Part shown: positions 25,120-33,675 of the stretch, piece by piece
Position numbering within the stretch: the stretch's first letter is position 1
Layout of the letters: each line of letters begins with the position of its first letter
Source of the DNA: Bacteroidota bacterium
Lineage (GTDB): Bacteria > Bacteroidota > Bacteroidia > Bacteroidales > F082
Reading direction: 5' to 3'
NCBI GenBank assembly: GCA_016845105.1
Contig: JAERTF010000115.1
Location: 1 to 41,615, forward strand
Length of the DNA stretch: 41,615 nucleotides
The notes under the pieces: model-generated
Seen by the model: only the letters and a program-made list of their open reading frames with translations
Told to the model about the DNA's origin: nothing
Databases searched by the model: none
Position numbers and translations under genes: made by a program

Positions 25120-26946
25120 TTGAAATTATCAAGAAATAATTACTTAGTCCTTTATCTGGTTTTGGGCCTCACGTTTGTGTTTGTGAATATACTTGGAACT
25201 AATTCATTTCGTGAAGTTTTTATTGATGGCGATGGAAGTGGACATTATGCATATTTACCATCCATTGTTCTATTTCAAACTGTTGATTTTGAGGATGCAT
25301 TTGAATTCGAAAAAAGTCGAAGACCTGCGGATTATATGGGGCATTATTTTCATAAATATGGTAATATTTGGATTAACAAGTATACATCAGGTACCGCGTT
25401 GTTGGAGTTACCTTTTTTTCTATTGGCATTTTTAATAAGTATTATATTTGGATTAACACCAGATGGATATAACATAATCTTTCAGTATTGTATCGCTTCT
25501 TCAGCTCTATTTTGGGTAGGGTTGGGGCTAATATATTTAGTAAAGCTGCTAACCATATATCATATTGATAGAAAAACAAGTTGGCTAATGGCTGGCTTAA
25601 CATTATTTGGCACAAACTTATTCTGTTATACCTTTATTGAGCCTTCATTTTCGCATGGGTATTCATTTTCAATGATTACAATATTTCTGTACTATGTACG
25701 AAAATTAACCACTAATTATACTCGGAAAAATATAATAATTGCTTCCTTAACGTTGGGTTTAATAGTTTTAATTCGCCCTGTTAATATTCTAATTGTTATT
25801 GCAATTCCCTTTATTGCTGGTTCTTGGAGTATATTTTTAGCTTCCATTAAGAATAAGTTAGCCAACTATGATTTTTTAATTGCAATAATTGTCTTTATGG
25901 TGGCTATTAGCCCTCAGTTTATAATAAACCATATGCAAACCGGGCATTTTATTATCTATGGATATGCCAATGAGGGGTTTTATTTTTCGAAACCACAATT
26001 CTTTAATTTTTTATTTAGCTACCAAAAGGGGTGGCTTATTTATACCCCGGTATTTATATTTATATTTCCATCACTTGTATTTCTTTATGGACGAGTTTCA
26101 AAATATCAGTTCTTTACGTTATTAATCTTCCTGATTTTATTGGTTTATATTTTCTCTTCGTGGTGGAACTGGTACTATGGCGACAGTTTTGGTATGAGGC
26201 CAATGATTGATTATTATGGTCTTTTAGTATTGCCTATATCATTATTTGTATCACAAATAAAGTCACATAAGTGGAAGCTAATTACTGCAATTGTTTTTAT
26301 TTCCTTTACTATACTAAATATTGTGCAGTCGTACCAATACGCAGTCGGCATCATCCATCCCGACTCTATGACAAAAGAATCATATTGGCATGTTTTTTTG
26401 AAGACTGATAGAAATCTTAAGGGGGTTATAGCTGGTTCTGATGAAACCTATTATGGAAGATTGTCGGAAGAGCCATTTTTTAAAACATCAAATCAAATTG
26501 AAAAATCAGACCATGGATGGAAGAATTCAGTAGTTTATAATAACAATATTTGGTATTCAGATTCACTCTCCGTAGAACAAACTCCTGAACTTGTATATAG
26601 TCCGTCTTATTTATACAAGATTCCAGACACTTTGATTGGGTATCAAAATATCTATGTATATTTTAAGTCTATGTATTTTGAGAATTATGTAGATGCCGCC
26701 ATTGATGCTGTTTTTGTTGTAGATATTTCCAATGATTTGGGAGACACGGTTTTTTACAAAACATTTAAACTGAAAAGACTACCCAATGAAGAAAACGAAG
26801 TTTGGAAAGCTGGTAGTATAGGGTTTAAACTACCTAAGATAACGCATGAGATGGTTAATGTTAAATTTTATATTTGGAATATCAATAAGCAAAGCTATTT
26901 GCTTGATGATTTGAGTCTGGAAATGTGGTTATATAGGTCCAATTAA
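25120..26946 (+). CDS. multi-pass membrane protein, GT-C glycosyltransferase-like
   Basis: A 608-residue integral membrane protein with about 10-12 hydrophobic segments in the first 430 residues and a soluble C-terminal domain of about 170 residues. The first loop has an acidic cluster (FIDGDGSGHYAYLP, about residues 31-44), where GT-C enzymes that use polyprenyl-linked sugars hold their catalytic aspartate. An in-frame TAA lies directly before the TTG at 25120, and the next in-frame ATG is about 75 codons on and would remove the first segment, so TTG is the likely start. Neighbours give no clear sugar pathway. Confidence 0.6.
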   Translation: MKLSRNNYLVLYLVLGLTFVFVNILGTNSFREVFIDGDGSGHYAYLPSIVLFQTVDFEDAFEFEKSRRPADYMGHYFHKYGNIWINKYTSGTALLELPFFLLAFLISIIFGLTPDGYNIIFQYCIASSALFWVGLGLIYLVKLLTIYHIDRKTSWLMAGLTLFGTNLFCYTFIEPSFSHGYSFSMITIFLYYVRKLTTNYTRKNIIIASLTLGLIVLIRPVNILIVIAIPFIAGSWSIFLASIKNKLANYDFLIAIIVFMVAISPQFIINHMQTGHFIIYGYANEGFYFSKPQFFNFLFSYQKGWLIYTPVFIFIFPSLVFLYGRVSKYQFFTLLIFLILLVYIFSSWWNWYYGDSFGMRPMIDYYGLLVLPISLFVSQIKSHKWKLITAIVFISFTILNIVQSYQYAVGIIHPDSMTKESYWHVFLKTDRNLKGVIAGSDETYYGRLSEEPFFKTSNQIEKSDHGWKNSVVYNNNIWYSDSLSVEQTPELVYSPSYLYKIPDTLIGYQNIYVYFKSMYFENYVDAAIDAVFVVDISNDLGDTVFYKTFKLKRLPNEENEVWKAGSIGFKLPKITHEMVNVKFYIWNINKQSYLLDDLSLEMWLYRSN

Positions 26947-27043
26947 TTCAAGTGTCAAGAACTGCTTACAGCAGAAGGCCTTGATTTTCACTCTTATTTT
27001 AGTTATCTTTAGGCATTGATATTAACTAACTAAAGCTACTACT

Positions 27044-27718
27044 ATGGAACTATTACACTACTTCGATTACCGATACAATAAACCTAAACCATCGGTTACC
27101 AAAAAACTTCCTTTTATTACTATCTCACGTCAAACCGGTTGTGATGCAATATCAATTACTAAACTCCTTATTAAGGAGTTTAAATCCCAAGGACATTATT
27201 GGAAATATATCGATAAGGAAATCCTAAATGAATCTGCTAAAAAACTAAAGGTTGACAAGTCTAAGATAACATATGTGTTCAATGCTGAGGAGAAAACACA
27301 TGCAGATGAAATACTTTCAGCATTGTCAAACAGATACTATAAAAGTGATAAGAAGGTTAAGAAAGCTATTACAGATGTCGTACAACATATGGCTAACGAG
27401 GGCAACGTTGTGCTTGTTGGAAGAGGTGGAGCAGTTATAACATCTAATATGGAGTTAGGTGTACATATTCGATTGGTTGCACCCTTGAAATGGAGAATTA
27501 AGTCCTTGATGGTTAGAAGGAAAAGATCTCAAGATGAGATAAAATCATATATTGAGGATACCGACAAAAAGAGGAAAAAGATTGTCGAGGTATTTGGTGA
27601 AGTTAAATCGAAAGACATATTATATGACATTGTTGTTAACTGCGAGAAATTTTCAAAAAAACAAATAGTCGAAATTATAGTAAATGTAATTAATCAGCGA
27701 GTATCATTATTATCTTGA
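27044..27718 (+). CDS. cytidylate kinase-like family protein
   Basis: A 224-residue protein of the cytidylate-kinase-like family. Landmarks are the phosphate-loop region PFITISRQTGCDAISITKLL (about residues 24-43), YIDKEIL, and VVLVGRGGAVIT followed by a lid-like basic stretch (WRIKSLMVRRKRS). The P-loop lacks the canonical GxxGxGK, which is normal in this family. The nucleotide substrate is not known. Its stop lies 3 bases from the stop of the convergent MbnH-like gene, with no terminator between. Confidence 0.75.
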   Translation: MELLHYFDYRYNKPKPSVTKKLPFITISRQTGCDAISITKLLIKEFKSQGHYWKYIDKEILNESAKKLKVDKSKITYVFNAEEKTHADEILSALSNRYYKSDKKVKKAITDVVQHMANEGNVVLVGRGGAVITSNMELGVHIRLVAPLKWRIKSLMVRRKRSQDEIKSYIEDTDKKRKKIVEVFGEVKSKDILYDIVVNCEKFSKKQIVEIIVNVINQRVSLLS

Positions 27719-27721
27719 ATG

Positions 27722-28861
27722 TTATTCGTCAGGAAATTTCAATGGTTTTGAAAATTCATTATTTGTTAAAAATTCATCATCTCGTAAGGTTCTGATAAAA
27801 TTCAACAAGTCGGTTTTTTCATTGGGAGTAAGCTGAATTCCTCCATTAATTATGTGATGCATCAATGGATTGATATATGGAGATTGTTTCAAATCATGAG
27901 AGTAAAAATCGATAACTTCTTCCAGTGTACTATACCTGCCATCATGCATATATGGTCCCTGTAGTTCAATGTTTCTTAAGGAGGTCGCTTTATATGCCCC
28001 ATGATCCATTGGGTCGTTTGAGATCGAGAATCGGTCCATTGGGTCAATAAAAATAGTATCTTTTCCATTGTTGTAATAAAGATGAGTGGTAAATAATGGA
28101 TTTCCATATCCTCCATGACAATGAAAACAGTCGGCTCCTTCTTCAGTTGTAAAAAGGACGAATCCATTTAATTCCGATTGAGTAAGCTGTTCTTCTCCTC
28201 GCATATATTTATCGAATTTGGAATTAGATGATATCAAGGTCCTTATGAATTGTGCAATTGCCTTCTCAATAATCTGAAAAGTAATTTCTTTACTGCCAAA
28301 TGCCTTCTCAAATAATAACGGATAGCCATCGATGGATTGAAAAAGCTCTTTAATTTGGGTTGTATCACCATCTAATTCATCTTTTGCCAATACTGCCAGC
28401 CTTACCATATCTTCCAAATTTCGCATATTTTCATTTGGATTATCCTTGTATAAAAAGCCACTCCAACCGTACCCTGTTTTGTTCCATACTAAATTTATCA
28501 TAGGTAAAGTAACATGATGTGTGTGTAAACCAGATATTCCGAATGGGAAGCCTCCGGGGAATTTAGGATGATCAATTCCAGCTTCAAATGACTTTTCTTG
28601 TCGGTGGCAAGTGGCACAGCTCATTAATGAATCAGGATGTGTTCTTCCTGATAATCTGCCATCGTAAAATAAATAACGACCAAGTTCAATGCCTTCAACT
28701 GTTAAAGGATTATCAATTGGTATATTTAGTTCGGTTGGAAAACCAAAAGGAATATCAATTATGTAGGGTGTAGGGATGTGAGGTGTTGGGGTTGTTTTAT
28801 CTTCACAACCTGTTAGTAATAATGCAATTACTAATATTGATATTGCGCGATAGACTTTCAT
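27722..28861 (-). CDS. MbnH-like di-haem cytochrome c peroxidase lipoprotein
   Basis: A 379-residue lipoprotein (lipobox LTGC, Cys19) of the bacterial cytochrome c peroxidase/MauG family. Two c-type haem sites are visible, CATCH (82-86) and CFHCH (245-249). In the MbnH/MbnP system the di-haem enzyme oxidises a tryptophan of its partner to kynurenine, creating a copper site. Its ATG directly abuts the stop of the MbnP-like gene, which supports that pairing over a plain peroxide-detoxifying role. The haem would be attached by the CcsBA system encoded at 33.7 kb. It is the last gene of the operon. Confidence 0.8.
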   Translation of the reverse strand: MKVYRAISILVIALLLTGCEDKTTPTPHIPTPYIIDIPFGFPTELNIPIDNPLTVEGIELGRYLFYDGRLSGRTHPDSLMSCATCHRQEKSFEAGIDHPKFPGGFPFGISGLHTHHVTLPMINLVWNKTGYGWSGFLYKDNPNENMRNLEDMVRLAVLAKDELDGDTTQIKELFQSIDGYPLLFEKAFGSKEITFQIIEKAIAQFIRTLISSNSKFDKYMRGEEQLTQSELNGFVLFTTEEGADCFHCHGGYGNPLFTTHLYYNNGKDTIFIDPMDRFSISNDPMDHGAYKATSLRNIELQGPYMHDGRYSTLEEVIDFYSHDLKQSPYINPLMHHIINGGIQLTPNEKTDLLNFIRTLRDDEFLTNNEFSKPLKFPDE

Positions 28862-29659
28862 TTAATTAATAGTATAGTTAAATACATCATTTCCGTTATC
28901 AACTGCCTGTTGCATGGCATCCTGCTTCTGCATTATATCGCCACCCCAATAATTGTGATCATATATATGAGGTGTACTAAACCAATTTTCAACATTCATA
29001 ATCAGTTTAATATTTGTGGTTTCGGTATTTTTGATTATTATGGGTTCGTTCTCCAGATTAACCCCGAAATAGTTTTGAACAAAGCCTGAAATTGAGTCAG
29101 GAAAACTGTGGTAAATTTGTCCGATACCCAAGTGAAAGTTAAAGGGAGCTTGAAGTCCAATTTCATTAATCCATTTTCCATTTAATTTCATATAATGATA
29201 TCCTCCACCTAAGTTTTCTGGCCAGAACATAAACGACTCAGGTGCATTTACAAACATCAATGATTGGTTTTTATCTTCATCAATACCAAACGTAAAAGAA
29301 ATTGAATTGTACACACCTTCTGGTACTTCATCCCTATAAGTATGGGTTTTGGTTTCTTTAATATCTGTATCGATATAATGAATATCGCTCCAGCTATTTA
29401 ACAATATACTAGATCCATTGGGTTTATGCAGAGTAACATCCGATATAAAATATTGGATTTCATTTACCAAGTAATTATTTCCTGCTTCATTTGTATATGC
29501 TAAGCTGTCGAAAATAAGCTCTGTACCGTTGTTATAATGAACAAATTCGATGCTTAGTTTTCCATTTTGAGCTTCTGGTTCAATGTTACCTTCACAGCAT
29601 GAAGAAATCATAAAAATTACAGACAATATTATTAATACCGTAATTATTGAGTATCTCAT
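28862..29659 (-). CDS. MbnP-like copper-binding lipoprotein
   Basis: A 265-residue lipoprotein (Cys21 or Cys22 in MISSCC) with the MbnP-type pattern: GKLSIEFVHYNNG, the FISDVTLHKPNG segment, SISFTFGID, then FWPENLGGGYHYMKL (145-159) and FNFHLGIG (174-181). Trp146, His155 and His176 are candidates for the modified tryptophan and copper ligands. MbnP proteins are partners of di-haem MbnH enzymes, and that gene follows with no gap. The protein is expected at the outer membrane or periplasm. Which tryptophan would be modified cannot be told from sequence alone. Confidence 0.75.
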   Translation of the reverse strand: MRYSIITVLIILSVIFMISSCCEGNIEPEAQNGKLSIEFVHYNNGTELIFDSLAYTNEAGNNYLVNEIQYFISDVTLHKPNGSSILLNSWSDIHYIDTDIKETKTHTYRDEVPEGVYNSISFTFGIDEDKNQSLMFVNAPESFMFWPENLGGGYHYMKLNGKWINEIGLQAPFNFHLGIGQIYHSFPDSISGFVQNYFGVNLENEPIIIKNTETTNIKLIMNVENWFSTPHIYDHNYWGGDIMQKQDAMQQAVDNGNDVFNYTIN

Positions 29660-29718
29660 TTTTAATTAAAAGTTTTAATGAACCAGTTGTAAGAGCTGTT
29701 GATATAAATATTTGGCTC

Positions 29719-30078
29719 CTAGTAAGGTATTGTTCCGCTTACAGTTAAATAAGACAATGTATCAGCTGTATTAGATGCTTGCTTATATATTGACCCATCA
29801 ATTAATATCATTATTTTAAGGGATGAGTTTATATCCTTGTAATTACCTGATATATATACAATATCTCCCTTTTCGGCAATATAACTATGTGTCCAACTTT
29901 CCTGTGCGCTTTGCGACTCTACCTCTATTTTTACCAATTCATTGGTTTCGTCAAGATATTGCAAATTATATGCCGAAATAGCACCAGTTACTACATATTT
30001 AACTTTCTTTTTATTTATATCACTACATGATGACAGGATGAAGAAAAAGCATATTATTGAAACCAGTATTTTATTCAT
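29719..30078 (-). CDS. small lipoprotein of the copper operon, MmpS-like fold possible
   Basis: A 119-residue lipoprotein (lipobox LSSC, Cys18). The mature part has the order VKYVVTGAISAYNLQYLDE, then SWTHSYIAEKGDIVYISG, then LKIMILIDGSIYKQAS and a final VSGTIPY. This recalls the beta-sandwich pattern of MmpS-type accessory proteins (VxYxVTG ... PWS ... IxVDG), though similarity is faint and by eye only. It sits 11 bases after the TonB receptor and 59 bases before the MbnP-like gene, so it should act in the same process. Confidence 0.55.
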   Translation of the reverse strand: MNKILVSIICFFFILSSCSDINKKKVKYVVTGAISAYNLQYLDETNELVKIEVESQSAQESWTHSYIAEKGDIVYISGNYKDINSSLKIMILIDGSIYKQASNTADTLSYLTVSGTIPY

Positions 30079-30089
30079 AGTTATAAGTA

Positions 30090-32429
30090 TTATAGATTAA
30101 TAATTAAAGTTGCATAGAATATTCTACCAGGTTCATAGAAGGGTGTTTTGCTTCCAACTATTCGTCTGTTAAGGTGTTCGTAATATGCAACATCAAAGAT
30201 ATTCTTAACTCCCATAACTACGTTTAATTGTTTGCTGTAACTATAAACTGCTTTAAAATTAAGTGTATTGAAGCCAGGTGATGCATTTTCATTATATGCC
30301 TCTGAAATCTTATTCTGTTTTGCAACGAGTCGTAAATTAATTTCTGTAAACAATTGCTTTTTTAAGAAACTGTAGTTGAACCAGATATTACCCTCTAGTG
30401 GTGAGATTTCAGGTAGTGGATCGTTTTTTATTTTTTCTTCATCAACAACATCTCCACTTTCGTATATATATTTAATTGCCGTTGGGTTAATACCCGCAGT
30501 ATAAGCTGTACTTAATTTCACTTGCCAGAGGTTTTTATCAGGAGTGTTATATATTACTTCAAAACCAGTTAGATATACTTTATCGATATTAATGAAGTTT
30601 TTAACTCCCAAAACGCCCTTTGTTTGAGGCATAACTTGTGACGGTGGTAATATAACAGCAGAAATATAATCTGTTACATATGAAAAGAATACAGATGCAT
30701 TGAAATAACCACTCCAGGAGCAATCATGAGTATATCCAAAATCTAGTTCATGATTGTTTTCTGGTAATAATTTGGGATTGCCTAAATAATCGTACGGATC
30801 GTATCCAACTGGTAACAAGGTAATAAACCGTTCGGTCATATCCGGACTTCTTGTTCCTTTACCAACTGATAAGTTAATTCTGCTTTTGGGGTTTATCTGC
30901 CATGTAATACCTGCACTAATACTAAAATTGAAATATTCACTATCCGTATCAGTATTTTCATAAACTATACTTCCATTTTTCTTTAGTCGTATCATTGGGT
31001 CAGATTTTGCAGAGTTTAGGTCGCCACGAAATGCAATTATCCAGTTTATTTTTTTAATGGATTGGTGAAACTCAGCATATACTCCCAAATTGTTAATAAC
31101 TGCCTTATTCCATAAGTTTTCGGTAAGTACAGGAAGACCAGGTTGAAGAATTAAGTGTTTGTATCTATTACCATCCTTGTTTATTTGTTCGAATGATGAT
31201 CCAACTTCAAAATTACCATTAAATGCATCCATATTTAATGCTAACCTACCTCCTGTATTTGTTGCATGTATCTTAGAAATGGCAACAACGGTATCCGAAA
31301 ATGGACGGGATTTATTATCCATTTCATGGTTTACATTTGAATGGTATGCCATTAGTTTTAAATAGTTTATTGAATTTTTAAATTTTGAAACTAAATAGCT
31401 GAATTTATATACTTCAGTGTCATCTTTACGCTCATCCATAGGTAGGGTAGGGAAGTCAACATTACGACCCCACGATCTTTCAAAGTTTAGTGTAATGGTA
31501 TGGCCAATAATGGGTTTATATCCAATTCCGGCATTAACATTGTAGTTGTTTGAAGCAGCATTAATTATATCACCATTTCCTGCTGTGTAGTTACCATATT
31601 TATTCCAGTTTGTTGAAAGAACATATGAAATAATGCTGTTACCACCATTTAACCTAAGTCCGGTTCTTTGTCCCACATGATTTGTTTGACCACCAAGTAT
31701 CATAGAAATGCTGTTATCATACTCATTATAGAAAACTGGTTTATGCGTTTCAAGCATTATTAATCCTCCAAAGCTGGGACCATATTTTAATGCAAATGGG
31801 CCTTTGTAAATTGAAATATCGCTTAAATCATTAATATTCACATGCGATGCTGTGGGATCCATTCTATTGGGGCATCCTCCTTCTATGCGTGTACCATCAT
31901 TTAGAAGAACTGATACCTGACTATACTTGAATCCTCGTACAACCGGGTCAATGCCCGTTGCTCCTTTTCTAATTCCTCCAATATTTGGTTGCTTTGATAG
32001 TACAGCGCCAATATCTGTTAGGTTTGTTTCATCAAGTTGTTTTAGCCCAATTTTAGTTACAATGGTTGGAGTGTTGGAAATCTTACTATCCAATATTTCG
32101 ACCTCAGAAAGATTTAGTGTTGATTCAGCTAGCTTAATCTCAATTGGATGACTTGTGTTATAATTTTTTAGATAAATAGTACTAGTAACAAAACCTATGT
32201 GTGTTACTATTAATTCGGCTGTTGAAATATCAACAACTAATATTTCAAATTCTCCGCGTTTGTCAGACACCGATGAGATTTTTGAATTATTAAAACTGAT
32301 TATAGCATTTGCTATTGGTTTTCCGTTTACCTTGTTTTTGATAATACCAGTAATTTCAATGCTTTGACTGATAAGTAATTGACTTGCTATTAGAAAAACT
32401 GATAGTATTATAATTCTTATTTCTTGCAT
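30090..32429 (-). CDS. TonB-dependent receptor, OprC-like copper importer
   Basis: A 779-residue outer-membrane receptor: signal peptide (1-22), carboxypeptidase-regulatory-like domain (about 25-110), plug (about 120-240, ending in YGPSFGGLIMLETHKP) and a 22-strand barrel to the C-terminal LIINL. The plug has GGCPNRMDP, giving Cys186-x3-Met190, and a barrel loop has HEM, giving His368-x-Met370. Together these match the CxxxM plus HxM copper site described for Pseudomonas OprC. The downstream MbnP/MbnH-like genes support copper as substrate. A TAACTTTG -7 box lies 18 bases upstream of the ATG. Uptake would need TonB/ExbBD, not in this window. Confidence 0.85.
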   Translation of the reverse strand: MQEIRIIILSVFLIASQLLISQSIEITGIIKNKVNGKPIANAIISFNNSKISSVSDKRGEFEILVVDISTAELIVTHIGFVTSTIYLKNYNTSHPIEIKLAESTLNLSEVEILDSKISNTPTIVTKIGLKQLDETNLTDIGAVLSKQPNIGGIRKGATGIDPVVRGFKYSQVSVLLNDGTRIEGGCPNRMDPTASHVNINDLSDISIYKGPFALKYGPSFGGLIMLETHKPVFYNEYDNSISMILGGQTNHVGQRTGLRLNGGNSIISYVLSTNWNKYGNYTAGNGDIINAASNNYNVNAGIGYKPIIGHTITLNFERSWGRNVDFPTLPMDERKDDTEVYKFSYLVSKFKNSINYLKLMAYHSNVNHEMDNKSRPFSDTVVAISKIHATNTGGRLALNMDAFNGNFEVGSSFEQINKDGNRYKHLILQPGLPVLTENLWNKAVINNLGVYAEFHQSIKKINWIIAFRGDLNSAKSDPMIRLKKNGSIVYENTDTDSEYFNFSISAGITWQINPKSRINLSVGKGTRSPDMTERFITLLPVGYDPYDYLGNPKLLPENNHELDFGYTHDCSWSGYFNASVFFSYVTDYISAVILPPSQVMPQTKGVLGVKNFINIDKVYLTGFEVIYNTPDKNLWQVKLSTAYTAGINPTAIKYIYESGDVVDEEKIKNDPLPEISPLEGNIWFNYSFLKKQLFTEINLRLVAKQNKISEAYNENASPGFNTLNFKAVYSYSKQLNVVMGVKNIFDVAYYEHLNRRIVGSKTPFYEPGRIFYATLIINL

Positions 32430-32446
32430 TATTTGAGTTTTAGTAT

Positions 32447-32454
32447 CAAAGTTA
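32447..32454 (-). promoter_or_regulatory. candidate -7 element of the copper operon
   Basis: TAACTTTG on the minus strand fits TAnnTTTG and would give a leader of about 12 bases before the receptor ATG. A TTTG lies 15 bases further upstream, somewhat closer than the usual -33 spacing. No obvious metal-regulator palindrome was found. Confidence 0.4.
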
Positions 32455-32545
32455 TAAATAAAAACTTAACAAATAATTAACATTCTTATTTTGTTTCTGT
32501 CTAAATAAAAGCATTTTTTTAACATAGTTTGCGGCCTAGAATTGT

Positions 32546-32553
32546 TAATTTTG
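32546..32553 (+). promoter_or_regulatory. candidate -7 element for the DUF2027-Smr gene
   Basis: TAATTTTG, 22 bases before the ATG at 32576, fits TAnnTTTG. A TTTG lies 14 bases upstream of it. Confidence 0.4.
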
Positions 32554-32575
32554 GCATTCTAAAATTTTGAGACAC

Positions 32576-33634
32576 ATGAAGTTTAAAATAGGAGATAAAG
32601 TAAAATTTATCGATGAGATGGGAGGTGGTGTTGTTACTGGTGTTGTTGATTCTAAATTGGTGAAAGTAAAATCGGATGATGGGTTTGAAATGCCTGTATT
32701 AACAAAGGATTTAATACTTGATTTTAGATCAAAACCAGTTGAGGAAAACATTAGGCCAAATTATGTACAGGTACCATCAAAACCTGAGCCAGAAGAACCT
32801 GAATTTATTTCGGAAATAAATCCTTGGGGTAACGTGCAGGAGGAAAAAGGTGTTTATTTTGCTTTCGAACCCCACGAACAACAATGGTTATTAACCGGAG
32901 ATTTGGATGTAGTGCTCATTAACAATACTTCATATGAATTGTTGTACAGCTTGTTCTTAAAAAGAGATGGCGAAATCGAAGGTGTTGATTTTAGCTCTGT
33001 CCCTCCAAATTCAAAGATTGTTATTGAAACCATAGGGCGCGAGGAAATTGATAATTGGTCATCGGGATATTTGCAAGTCCTATTCCATACTGATTCACCC
33101 AAAAATGTTTATCTACCAGTTCATTCAATTATTGATATAAAAATAAATAGATTTTTTAAGGAAGGCAGTTATCGTTCCAATACCATTTTAAATGGTCGAG
33201 CAATTATTGTTACAATCATTACTCAAAATGCATTAACTAAGGTGTCCGATAATGATTCTGATCGAAAAGACGATCCAAATATTTCGATAAAAAAAACTAA
33301 AACAATACGTGAAAAGCAGTATATTGATAAGTACAGGAGTTCTCAAGGTGAGGCTATTGTGGATTTGCATATTGGTGAGTTGGTTGAAAATATTCTTGGT
33401 TTATCAAGTTTAGACATGATTAAGATTCAAATAGATACTTTTAAAAAGGCTTTGGATAATGCAATTGCCAATGATTATCAGAAGGTTACATTTATTCATG
33501 GTGTTGGAAATGGAGTCCTAAAGTCAACAATTATTAAGGAGTTGGAAGAATACGAGGGGTTGGAAAATACTATGGCTTCAATAGCTAAATTTGGTGTAGG
33601 TGCTATTGATATAAGTATTGAGACTAAGGCATAA
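32576..33634 (+). CDS. DUF2027 and Smr-domain protein
   Basis: A 352-residue protein with the DUF2027 start MKFKIGDKVKFIDEMGGG and a C-terminal Smr domain (about 260-350) carrying VDLHIGEL and the HGVGNG motif. Smr domains, known from the tail of MutS2, are nucleases or nucleic-acid-binding modules; recent work ties them to rescue of collided ribosomes. The start is ATG 32576; a TTG three codons upstream is in frame but unlikely. This architecture is typical of Bacteroidota. It lies 41 bases before ccsBA, possibly in the same transcript. Confidence 0.85.
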   Translation: MKFKIGDKVKFIDEMGGGVVTGVVDSKLVKVKSDDGFEMPVLTKDLILDFRSKPVEENIRPNYVQVPSKPEPEEPEFISEINPWGNVQEEKGVYFAFEPHEQQWLLTGDLDVVLINNTSYELLYSLFLKRDGEIEGVDFSSVPPNSKIVIETIGREEIDNWSSGYLQVLFHTDSPKNVYLPVHSIIDIKINRFFKEGSYRSNTILNGRAIIVTIITQNALTKVSDNDSDRKDDPNISIKKTKTIREKQYIDKYRSSQGEAIVDLHIGELVENILGLSSLDMIKIQIDTFKKALDNAIANDYQKVTFIHGVGNGVLKSTIIKELEEYEGLENTMASIAKFGVGAIDISIETKA

Positions 33635-33675
33635 TAATAAATTTATATACTTTTTTGTAAAAAAAATACATATCG

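Noticed and set aside
26950..26985. Possible hairpin after the GT-C-like gene (CTGC/GCAG with outer CAAG/CTTG)
   Set aside because: The stem is only 4 bp plus a mismatched outer part and there is no clean T run, so it is not a convincing terminator.
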